Assembly: GCA_003996215.1 (NCBI GenBank)
Contig: QJPP01007240.1
Coordinates: 62,001 to 126,000, forward strand
Length of the DNA stretch: 64,000 nucleotides
Reading direction: 5' to 3'
Source of the DNA: Jaltomata sinuosa
Taxonomy: Eukaryota > Streptophyta > Magnoliopsida > Solanales > Solanaceae
The stretch's first letter is position 1. Every line of letters starts with the position of its first letter. Both the position numbers and the translations under genes were made by a program. Below, piece after piece: positions 55,451 to 64,000 of this stretch. Under the pieces are notes generated by a model. That model had not been told where the DNA came from and ran no database searches. It saw nothing but the letters and a program-made list of their open reading frames with translations.

Positions 55451-56069
55451 ACAGTGAATATGGGCAGCTTAGCTTCTCTTTGAGTTTCGGAGTGGTCGTT
55501 GGCCTTGAACATCCTCTCTTTGGATAACCGCTTGGTTTGGCTTGACTTGTCAGATCCTAATAGAGTTCTTTCTAGTATAGAGGTCCATTGTACTTTGGTT
55601 TATTATATTTAGCACCGTCATTTTGAGGATCAGCGGTTGTGTGATATTTGTGATTAGGTTCTACGGGGTAAGGCTAACAGGGCTACTTTAGATTCTGATG
55701 GTGTCTTGAGGTTTGATAGTTTCCTTTGTGTTCAAAGGGTTAGTAGTGTTGCTTATCTATTAGCTTTACCTCCGATGTTCTCAGCTATGCATCCAGTTTT
55801 CCCTCTGTCGATGTTGAGGCAGTATATTCCGAATGAGTCACATGTAACGCAGTAGGATTCCGTGCAGTTGGAGGAGAGTTTGACCTTTGTTGAGAGAGCC
55901 GGTAGCCATTCTAGCTAGAGATGTTAGGAGATTGAGGTTAAGATATATTCTTGTTGTTCAGGTTCAGTGGAGGCATTGTCTGGTTAAGGAGGCTACCTGG
56001 GAGACCGAGAGAGAGATAAAGGCTCAATATCTGCAGTTGTTTGAGCCTTCAGGTACTCCCTTTTCTTGA
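55451..56069 (+). pseudogene. pol: integrase remnant: core deleted, chromodomain-like tail kept
   Basis: The N-terminal lead ends at DGVLRFDSFLCVQ (about 55735) and the frame passes straight into VSSVAYLLALPPMFSAMHPV, which in related elements lies after the catalytic core. The H-H-C-C finger and the D-D-E core, about 1 kb, are missing with the frame kept. After a TAG at about 55854 and a frameshift near 55890, AILARDVRRLRL, VVQVQWRHCLVKEATWETE and LFEPSGTPFS make the chromodomain-like tail, ending at TGA 56067. Confidence 0.88.
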
Positions 56070-56105
56070 CTTTCACAGACAAAAGTCCTTTTTAGTAGTG
56101 GATAA

Positions 56106-59100
56106 TGTAATGACCCTTTCGGTCATTCCCACATTTTTGTTTTCTTTATCCTATTAGAGCATTCTTGTAGTGACCCTAAGACATTTATAGCTTGCTGGGA
56201 CCAGTGGTTTGATGCCTTGGCCGTTAGTTAGGTTGTTATGACTATTTCCCTATTTTAAAGCTTTAACTTTGGAAATTATTGACTTTGGTCAACATTCTTC
56301 GTAAATGTGCTCAGAATCAAATTCCAACAAATTAGTTAGCTCCGGAGCATGGACTTTGGTCTAGTTGGACCCTTGCCAGGGTCTGGGAGCTTTCGGTTTG
56401 GATTTATTTTGCTTTCTATGTTTTTTGGCTGGTTGAATTTTAAAGTTTAACTTTGGTCAACATTTGGAGAGGACAGCCTCGGATTAGAATTATGTCAGCG
56501 ATGTTAGCTCTGAAATTTTGACTTTGGGCTAGGAGAATCTTTGGTTCGAGTCCTGAGGCTTCTGGACTCATTTTTGGCCTTTGGGTTCTGTTTTAGTTAA
56601 GGTTGGCTAGTTTGCATAGGGCCCACTTTTTGTTAAACCGACCTCCATTGGGAATTTCATCAATTATGTTGAGTCTGGAATGCCATTTCTGGTTTGGTAA
56701 CATAGTTCGTTTGTGCGTGCAAAGTCCCGGATGAGTTTTGTGGGCCCATTTGGTGGCTTTTTGCCTTAAGTATTATGCTGATTGTTGTTGCAGGCCTCAG
56801 GCCTTAATCGCGACCGCGAGGGAGGACACATGATTGCGATGGTCTATTTCCTTCGGCATCGCGCTTGCGAGGTCTCCTTCACGCCACCGTGATGCTACCC
56901 TTACCCCTTTCCTCTTTGCGACCGCATGGCTAGCCTTCACGATCGCGATGATATAGCTAGTGTTTCCATCGCGACCGCGTGGGGGTCTCTTCACGATCAC
57001 AAAGAAGGACCCCTGGCAGTATATATTTTTTCTCCAACATTTTCTTCTTCATTCAAACCCATTCCCACTATTGTTCTTGAGCTCAAGCTCCCATATTCTG
57101 TGTAGGTGCATCCATAAGTGTTAGGGTGAATATTTTTGGTCCGTGATCATTTTCTTGACTCCAATTGGTGAGTTTTCTCTGTATATTTTGTTACTTCTTC
57201 GTTTTGATTCCCTCTTTGTTCTTTGCATTGTAGGGGCCATTTTTGCCATTTTTACTCCTCAAATCTTTCTCAATTTTTGGGCATGTGTCCCTAATGATGT
57301 TGGGAACATCATGGAAATTTTCATTTCCAATTTCAGTTTGCGAGGCCCACAGACCCTCTTTTGACCTAGATTTTAACCCGGTAAAACTTTTAGTAATATG
57401 AGTATCGTTAGCTTTGCTTTAACACATAGATTACATTCTTGATAGTATGATTGCTGTTTGGAGCTTCTCAGAGAAGTTTGGGCTTGGGATTTGGCATCCC
57501 AACTGCTAATTGTCGAACGCCAGGTAGGTTACGGCTTCTCTACCTTCGACTTTGCGTATATAGAATATAAATGTATTAGTGAGCATCTTTAGGTTGGGTT
57601 TTCTAGGTTGTCACCCCAGACCTTGTTTGCTTTCTTTTTGTCCATTTTATTTCATATGTTTGTTTTAGTATTTGATCTCATTTTTGTAGTATTATCCTTA
57701 TGGCCCTGTGTGGCCTTTGTTTATGTCTTTGGACCATAAGTAGTAGGATATTTTGTAATGTCCGTGAATCTCGAACATTGATTTGCGATTATGGAACTGG
57801 TTATCTATGTTGTAGAGCGGATTGATCCAATGTAAGGCCAGTAGGTTGATTGTGAGCTAATGAGCTATTGATTGTATTTGGGTATGTAATTATCATACAA
57901 AGAGTTTTTCTACACTATTTTACTACTATTTTGGCTGCGGGCCTAACTACCATCAGTTTTCTAAACCTTGCATGGCCCATAGTGCCTGTTTTAAGTATAA
58001 ATGGTTATAAAAGGATTTGAAACTGGTTTTATGGATCTTCTTGGAGAAAGATATTATAAGATAATGTTATGATGGTTTTCACCCTGATTTAGAGGTGATA
58101 CTAGACTCGGCCGAGCCGAGCCCTAAACAAGTTTTATTACTGATTTTAGACCCAGATATACTTTAGGTACCCTTACTGGGATTCTTAGATTGCTAATTTA
58201 GACCCAGATACACTCTGGGAACTTATATTGTGATTCTGAGATTTTGTATGTGGTCGCGGAGACCTCCATGGACCTTGCCAATCTGTACTAGGGGCTACGG
58301 GTCGAGAGTGCCAGAGGAGGGATATATGGAGAAGTAGAGATATACAGGGGAATCCTTCCATAGGTCCTACTTGCTGGGCCTACAGTCGCCGGAGGAGGTG
58401 CATACGGTACTACCTAGCATTTCATGGCATATCATACCTTGTTTGTGGTTTCACCCTTGTTTGTTGTTTATTGAGTGTACGATCCGATAGTATGGGATGA
58501 CGGAAGGTTTGTTTTCACTTGTATGTGTTCCTTAGGTGTATGTGCACCCACTGGGACTATAGGTAGATTAGTTTTCCTGATCTTATTGTAGTACTTGTTC
58601 AAATTATAGCTACGTTATGAGTTGTATTTCAAGCATTTTTATAACAAGTTTCTTTTCCTTCTTTCCCATTTATTTGAGGTTAGTGGTATGATATCATGTT
58701 TCTTAAACTCTCTGTATATATTATTGTTGCAAGCCAAGCAATGAGAAAGATTGACCAATCTCATCATATTCTATTTCATATTCATATGCCCTTAGACATG
58801 TGCGTTCTCTATTCTTTCACCTGTGTTCTGTGATATATCTTCTGTGGCTAGAAGATTATACACTTATTCTCCTTTTCTTCTATATGTTTTTAGTTTTCAT
58901 GTGTTTGCCTATGTTTGCTTCTGTGACTACTTCTTTCGTATCTTCTTTATACTGCTTTTACAACTTGTATGCGCTCAGTCGGCCTATGATACCTACTGAG
59001 TACCCGTTACTTTTCAATTGGTGCTCATACTACACTTTTGCATCTTTCAAGTGCAGATCCTAGTGTGAGCTAGCAATCTTGATTGCATGGATACTCGTGT

Positions 59101-59511
59101 AGCTTTTGGACATCCGAGACTAAGGTGAGCTCTTGACGATCATGGCTTGACCATATCTATTCTGTTCGGAACTGTTTACTCTTTTTCTTATTCAGAGACA
59201 GTTGTATATTCTATTTTTGTATCCTCTTATACTTTGTATATTTAGTAGTGGCTTCTATACTATGATGCCAGATTGTGGGATAGTTTAGCTTTCATATATA
59301 TACATATACATACATACATACATACATATATATATATATATCAGGTTGTTTCCTTCTTTTTATGTCTTTTTTATATTCCTTCACTTATTACTCTAGCTTG
59401 TGTGCTTCACTTCATTAGTAGTCCATTACTAACTGTTCTGGGCTACAGGGATTGATTCGCCTACAAGGGAGTTGCAGGTGTCATCATGACTTGAAAAATT
59501 GGGCCGTGATA
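56106..59511 (+). repeat. C 3' LTR
   Basis: TGTAATGACCCTTTCGGTCA to GGGCCGTGATA. It is slightly longer than the 5' copy owing to small insertions and the microsatellite at 59294. The short sequence 56070-56105 before it holds no clear polypurine tract. Confidence 0.92.
59294..59341 (+). repeat. AT/CATA microsatellite in C 3' LTR
   Basis: (TA)n, (CATA)n, (TA)n run of about 48 bp. The 5' LTR has only a short TATATATA here (51743-51751), so the run expanded after or during insertion. Confidence 0.9.
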
Positions 59512-60097
59512 GGTATTTATATAGAGTGTCGGTAAATATTCATATTATTGCCACTTAAAGTAATTTATTGCCATTAAAGCTACCATATTTTGCAGCTTTT
59601 ATTATTACCAATAAAAATGCAATAATTTTCGATAAATGAACTATTTTAGTTGCAATTACTATAGCACTAAAGTTGGCCATTAATTCACCTTAATTTATAT
59701 ATTTAATGAGAGAAATCAATTAAAAATAATAATAGAAGAATTATCAAACTCAAACAACGTCATTCATTTAAAATTAGAACAATCAAACTCAAACAACGTC
59801 ATTCATTTAAAATTAGAAAAATCAAACTCATTATATTCACTTTCTTGTCTTCTAGTGGTAAAAAAGTATTATCAAAATAATAAGAATGCATTGAAGTTAT
59901 CATAAAAGAAAAAAGAATGCGCTTAACAATGGAAAAACACGGAAATTGGGCCATTATTTCTTTCCCGGTGAAATATGGCAGCTTGGATCACGATCATATG
60001 TAATATCATGAGGATGTTTAGTAGAGCCAATTTTATTTTCTATCTGTAGAAAAAATTGTTATGCTGCTAGAAGAAAAGGAGAAATATAAGTCAGTAT
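59512..60097. other. flanking DNA right of C
   Basis: AT-rich, continuing the sequence interrupted at 48645 (see CACTA-like words at 59545-59590). TTTCTTGTCTTCTAGTG at about 59840 vaguely resembles a CACTA terminus. Contains a tandem repeat at 59743. No coding sequence is seen. Confidence 0.45.
59743..59830. repeat. 39-bp tandem repeat, 2.3 copies
   Basis: ATCAAACTCAAACAACGTCA plus TTCATTTAAAATTAGAACA occurs at 59743-59781 and 59782-59820, then a partial third copy. The copies differ at only one or two bases. Confidence 0.88.
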
Positions 60098-60374
60098 TGT
60101 AAAATATGAGCAATATATAGAATAATATAAAACAACACATGGAGACAAGAGATATGGGAGAGTGTAACTCTTATTACTTTCTTCTATACTTTCAAGTGTA
60201 TTCAAGTGTGTTCTTACAATGGTGAACAACATTTCAATTTATAGGATGAGAAATCATTCCAAAGGTCACCAACATTAAGAACCAAATTAATAGATACATT
60301 CTTATCCACAAAAGGTTCATGTAACCTAGGGAATGTGTATGGACATCCATTCATTGAATATATATTTCATAACA
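60098..60374 (-). repeat. copia-type 3' LTR (277 bp)
   Basis: Minus strand TGTTATGAAATATATATTCA to CTCATATTTTACA. It resembles a very common Solanaceae copia LTR (of the kind described as TARE1 in tomato; recalled, not checked). A polypurine tract abuts the start at 60375. Confidence 0.75.
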
Positions 60375-60541
60375 CTCCCTCTTGTATATCTGTAGATAAT
60401 GTGCCTCGTTAAAACCTTACTAGAAAAACCAAGTGGGAAAAATCCTAGTGAAGGAAAAAGAGTACACACATCTTGTAATACGCCTTGAGTGTTACCTCAT
60501 TAAAAACCTTACCAGGAAAACCCAATTGGACAAAAGCTTAG
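60375..60541 (-). mobile_element. copia 3' internal end with polypurine tract
   Basis: Minus strand ends ATACAAGAGGGAG at the LTR. Upstream it has two similar GGTTTTTCTAGTAAGGTTTT / GGTTTTCCTGGTAAGGTTTT stretches, familiar from the 3' end of plant copia elements. It is cut at 60541 by an A-family LTR start. Confidence 0.7.
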
Positions 60542-60953
60542 TGTAACGACCCTTCCCATCGTTATAGGTGAGCTAATCATGCGATAAATCAGGTTAGAAA
60601 ATTTTGGGTTAGGGAGTTGAAAATTTTGGGCTAGGCTAGTCTCAGATGAAATTTGTGAGAGGTGAGGTCTAGGGAAATTCGGGAAAGTATTGGGTGAAAT
60701 AAGAAAGTTTGATATAGTTTTTCTATTAGCTAAAGCGTTAAGGAGGCCATAGGACTTTTCGAGAATAAATTTTGGTGAGTAGAACTCTCGATATCGAACT
60801 TGACATAAAGGGGTTGGTCTGAAATGTCAAGGTTTGATGGTATGTTATGAAATGGGAAAAACTAGGAGAATTCTCGAGTTTCTATCCTGTGTCAACCGCT
60901 ATAGAAATTGCTATGTGGTTAACTGTAACTGTTGTGTAAAATTTAGGGCATGG
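60542..60953 (+). repeat. A-family LTR start, truncated
   Basis: TGTAACGACCCTTCCCATCG, then AGGCTAGTCTCAG and GGACTTTTCGAGAATAA, matches 41320-41690. It ends shortly after the first CTATAG word, where a 22-bp AACTGA repeat (60954-60975) marks a breakpoint. Confidence 0.8.
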
Positions 60954-60984
60954 AACTGAAACTGAAACTGAAACTATGTGGTTA

Positions 60985-61146
60985 TCTCACTATCTCCTTG
61001 ATGTAAATCTTTGCCAACTACTGGAAATTGTAATCCACCCTGATCGGAATGAAATGAACTAACTTGGTCAGCCTCTCCACGATGAACTAAATAGAGTCAT
61101 ACTTTCCCAAGGTCTTAGAAAGACCCACCACAAAGTCCATGGCTAT
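60985..61146 (-). pseudogene. pol: Tekay integrase fragment
   Basis: Minus strand AMDFVVGLSKTLGKYDSI, then after a stop VERLTKLVHFIPIRVDYN. This is the first-Asp region of a Tekay core like that at 40190-40310. It is fused in frame to Ogre integrase at 61147. Confidence 0.85.
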
Positions 61147-61620
61147 TAGGTGACTATTTATATTTGCTCTGTTGTCAGTAATAATTGACTCGGGGATCCC
61201 GAATCGGCAAATTAGGTTGTTTTTGATGAAATCAGTGAAGGTTACAGACTTGTAAGAAGCAACTTCCACCCACTTGGTGAAATAATCAATAGATACCAAA
61301 ATAAATTTGTGCCCATTTGAGGCAGGTGGCTCGATGGGACCAATGACATCCATGCCCCAAGATACAAAAGGCCAAGGTGCACTCATAGCATAAAGCTCGC
61401 TGGGTGGCACTCGAATCAAATCTCCGTGGATCTGGCACTTGTGACATTTCTGCACGAACTTTCTACAGTCGTTTTCCATGCTAATCCAAAAGTAACCGAC
61501 TCGCAATATCTTCTTGGCTAGGGTGAATCCATTCATATGAGGCCCATATACTCCAGCATGTACTTCTTCTAGCAACTTTATGGCTTCAGCCAAGTCAACA
61601 CATATTAAGAATTCTAGATC
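61147..61620 (-). pseudogene. pol: Ogre/Tat integrase fragment
   Basis: EEVHAGVYGPHMNGFTLAKK, CHKCQIHGDLIRVPPSEL, WGMDVIGPIEPPASNGHKFI, YFTKWVEVASYKS and GIPESIITDNRANINSHL. The zinc finger and the first two catalytic Asp are present. The Glu region is replaced by Tekay sequence at 61146. Confidence 0.9.
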
Positions 61621-61850
61621 TAGAGTCCTCTTATACAGGATTTCTCTATTATGAAAAAGTTGTTGGCCACTCAGCGGATGGTTTTCTTTTGGTTGGCGGT
61701 CACATCCTCGGGATTGGCTCTGGCTTCTAGGTACCTTTTGATATCATAATACCATGGTTTTCCATCCGATTCTGCTTCAACTTGAGCACAATGTGCAGGT
61801 TGCTCTTTCAAACCTATCACCAACGAATCGATGTAATTCTGATCGAGGTA

Positions 61851-62260
61851 CTAAATCATGGAAGATATAGTTGTCAGAGCATTAGCAAATTCATTTTGAA
61901 TTCTCGGCGTATGCTTGAACTCGATCTTTCGGAGCCTCTTGCACAAACTTTGTACCAACTTTACATATGACAAAATCTTTGGGTTTTTCATAGCCCACTC
62001 GCCTTGGACTTGGTGAATTAGCAGATCAGAATCACCGATAACCAAGAGTTCTCAGATATCCATATCAAAGGCTAACTAAATACCGAGAATACAAGCTTCG
62101 TATTCGGCCATGTTATTGTGCACAAGAAATAGAGTTTGGTTGTCATCGGGTAGTGCTGACCAATTTTTGATACCAAGACTGCTCCGATGCCTGAACCTTT
62201 AAAATTGACCGCTCTATCAAAGAACAATCTCCAACCAGGGTATGCTTCCGCGATATCTTC
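61851..62260 (-). pseudogene. pol: second (archaeal-type) RNase H of Ogre/Tat pol
   Basis: GWRLFFDRAVNFKGSGIGAV (about 62240-62180) begins the domain; a frameshift lies near 62090; then MVIGDSDLLIHQVQGEW and FKHTPRIQNEFANALTT. An extra RNase H after the retroviral one is known for the Tat lineage. The first Asp is present (FFDR). The region 61621-61850 between this and integrase is degenerate linker. Confidence 0.82.
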
Positions 62261-62700
62261 TCCTATGAACAAAATCTCTTCGTCGGGGAAGTAGGTTTGG
62301 AGTGGTTCATATTCTTCATCAACCGGATTCTTCGCTATGTGATCCGCTAAGGCCTGTCCTTTGATCATTTTCTGAGTCACATATACAATGTCGAACTCAC
62401 TTAGCAATATTTGCCACTTAGCCAATTTCCCCGTAGGCATGGCCTTTTGGAATATGTACCTCAGGGGGTCCATTATGGAAATGAGATATGTCGTGTACGA
62501 CAACAAATAATGTCTCAACTTCTGGGAAACCCAAGGCAAAGCACAACAGGTCCTTTCAAGAAGAGTATAACGAGCCTCGTATGGGGTGAACTTCTTGCTC
62601 AAGTAATAAATCGCTAGTTCCTTCTTTCCACTTTAATCATGTTGCCCCAGGACACAACCAAAGGCATTTTCTGAGACCGACAGATACAGCAACAATGTAC
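62261..62700 (-). pseudogene. pol: Ogre/Tat RNase H (first) and connection
   Basis: LYLSVSENAFGCVLGQHD (62690-62633), KKFTPYEARYTLLERTCCAL, IFQKAMPTGKLAKWQILLSE and KGQALADHIA. This is standard gypsy RNase H wording. A stop separates the two open parts near 62620. The usual first Asp is not seen in YLSVSE, where related copies have a Ser/Ala-type variation. Confidence 0.8.
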
Positions 62701-64000
62701 TTCCTTCTCTTGTAGGAACTAATACCGGTGGAATAGATAAATAATTCTTGATGAGGTCAAAGGCTTGTTGGCATTCTTCGGTCCAGCTGGTCAGTGCATC
62801 TTTCTTCAGCAACTTGAAGATGGCTTCGCAAATAACTATTGACTGGGCTATGAACTGACTAATATAATTCAGCCTTCCCAAGAAACTCATGACTCCTGAA
62901 TCGCTTTTATCTTCGAAGGATCGAGCTCAATACCCCTTCTACTGACTACGAAGCCTAATAGCTTGCCAACTGGTACTCCAAAAGCACACTTGGCAGGGTT
63001 CAACTTCAGATTGTATTTTTGCAGTCGTTCAAAGAATTTCCTCAAATGATCTAAGTGGTTTGAACTCTCACGGGACTTGACAATCACATCATCCACGTAT
63101 ACTTTGATTTCCTTGTCAATCATGTCATGGGAATGGTTGTCATGGCTTGCATATAAGTGGCACCTGCATTCTTAACTCCTGAATCGCTTTTATCTTCGAA
63201 GGATCGAGCTCAATACCCCTTCTACTGACTACGAAGCCTAATAGCTTGCCAACTGGTACTCCAAAAGCACACTTGGCAGGGTTCAACTTCAGATTGTATT
63301 TTTGCAGTCGTTCAAAGAATTTCCTCAAATGATTTAAGTGGTTTGAACTCTCACGGGACTTGACAATCACATCATCCACGTATACTTTGATTTCCTTGTC
63401 AATCATGTCATGGGAATGGTTGTCATGGCTTGCATATAAGTGGCACCTGCATTCTTAAGGCTGAACGACATCACCCAGTATTGATAAACACCCTAAGGTA
63501 TGATGAACGCCGTTTTCTCCAAGCCTTCTTCATCCCAGAGGATCTGATGGTACCCAGCAAAATAATCCACGAATGATTGCATCTCGTGCTTTGCGTAGTT
63601 GTCGATAAGGATGTGGATATTGGGCAATGGAAAGTTATCATTGGGATTGGCCTTATTCAGGTCTCGATAGCCAACACAGATTCTGATCTTTCCATCTTTC
63701 TTGGGAACTAGGACAATGTTGGCCAACCAAGTCGGATACTTTGTGAATTCTACCACCCCGGACTAAATCTGTTTGGTAACTTCTTCTTTGATTCTCAAGC
63801 TTAGATCTGGCTTGAATTTTCGAGTCTTTTTCTTGATCAGATCAAACCCTGGATTGATAGGCAACTTGTGAGAGACTATGTCTGTGCTTAAACCCGGCAT
63901 GTCGCTATAGGCCCAAGAAAATATGTCGATGTATTCTCGGAGTAATTTGATGAGTTCTCTTTTCTGTGCTTCTATCAGATGGACACTGATTCTGGTTTCT
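62701..64000 (-). pseudogene. pol: Ogre/Tat reverse transcriptase, with internal duplication
   Basis: Enters from the right edge: MPGLSTDIVSHKLPINPGFD, a TAG at about 63767, then ANIVLVPKKDGKIRICVGYR and DLNKANPNDNFPLPNIHILI. The catalytic YVDD box occurs twice, in copies at 63175-63457 and 62892-63174. FLGRLNYISQFIAQSIVI then continues. The 283-bp duplication is not a multiple of three, so it breaks the frame. Confidence 0.9.
62892..63457 (-). repeat. 283-bp tandem duplication in Ogre RT
   Basis: Two direct copies, 62892-63174 and 63175-63457, each starting ACTCCTGAATCGC and ending TGCATTCTTA on the plus strand. I see one difference (GATCTAAG versus GATTTAAG; Asp versus Asn), so the event is very recent or an assembly effect. 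Confidence 0.93.

Larger units (their letters stand above)
48646..59511 (+). mobile_element. C: Tekay-related Ty3/gypsy element with integrase deletion
   Basis: A 10.9 kb element with both LTRs (3.28 and 3.41 kb), PBS, gag, protease, RT, RNase H and chromodomain-like tail. Flanks GATAT (48641-48645) and GGTAT (59512-59516) fit a 5-bp target duplication with one later change. LTR termini show C-to-T/G-to-A decay (TATAATGACC for TGTAATGACC; TGATA for TGACA). The integrase core is missing and the gag frame has eight TAG stops, so it is defective. Confidence 0.9.

Noticed and set aside
1..64000. tRNA or rRNA genes
   Set aside because: Only tRNA-complementary primer-binding sites were found; no cloverleaf or rRNA core sequence was recognised.

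Overview
The window looks like plant nuclear heterochromatin made almost wholly of nested, decayed LTR retrotransposons. I found no intact host gene, rRNA, tRNA or CRISPR array. Three things point to a dicot nuclear genome, probably Solanaceae: chromodomain Ty3/gypsy elements of the Tekay/Del type, Ogre/Tat elements primed by tRNA-Arg, and a nuclear copy of part of chloroplast ycf3. The family assignment rests on remembered resemblance and the genus cannot be told.

Layout. 1-4540: 5' half of a Tekay-type element (A1: LTR end, PBS, gag, protease, RT) whose RT is interrupted by a ycf3 exon 2/intron 2 fragment. 4541-26295: a B-family copy (B2), whose LTR is split by a second B copy (B1, 6468-24615, target duplication GGTAG). 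The 5' LTR of B1 is itself split by a complete minus-strand Tekay-type element (D, 7618-16982, target duplication TGACC). B1 has 3.3 kb LTRs around about 2.2 kb of non-coding DNA, so it looks non-autonomous. 26296-28232: truncated A-family LTR, minus strand. 28233-39232: minus-strand Ogre-like element with ORF1 and gag but no pol, and a 61-bp minisatellite in its 3' untranslated region. 39233-43468: RNase H, integrase, chromodomain and 3' LTR of another A-family Tekay copy (A3), possibly the far half of A1. 43469-44918: 5' end of a minus-strand Ty1/copia element. 44919-48645: AT-rich DNA with a likely non-autonomous Helitron (46408-48378) and a possible DNA-transposon end. 48646-59511: Tekay-related element C, both 3.3-3.4 kb LTRs present, integrase core deleted, imperfect target duplication GATAT/GGTAT. 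59512-60541: flank and a copia 3' end. 60542-64000: rearranged block with an A-family LTR start, an Ogre/Tekay chimeric integrase reading frame, and minus-strand Ogre pol carrying a fresh 283-bp tandem duplication.

How the parts relate. All coding regions are retroelement polyproteins or remnants, and nearly all carry stops, frameshifts or lost catalytic residues. B appears to borrow the priming signals of A-type Tekay elements, since the PBS and polypurine region match. The Ogre-like copy would likewise need pol from a relative. The order of insertion can be read directly: B2, then B1 into the LTR of B2, then D into the LTR of B1. Premature stops are strongly biased to TAG where Gln is expected, as cytosine methylation and deamination at CAG would produce. 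No new multi-gene biological system is visible. The observations most worth checking are the organellar insert, the non-autonomous B family, the palindromic arrays in the LTRs, the pol-less Ogre with its minisatellite, and the chimeric integrase.
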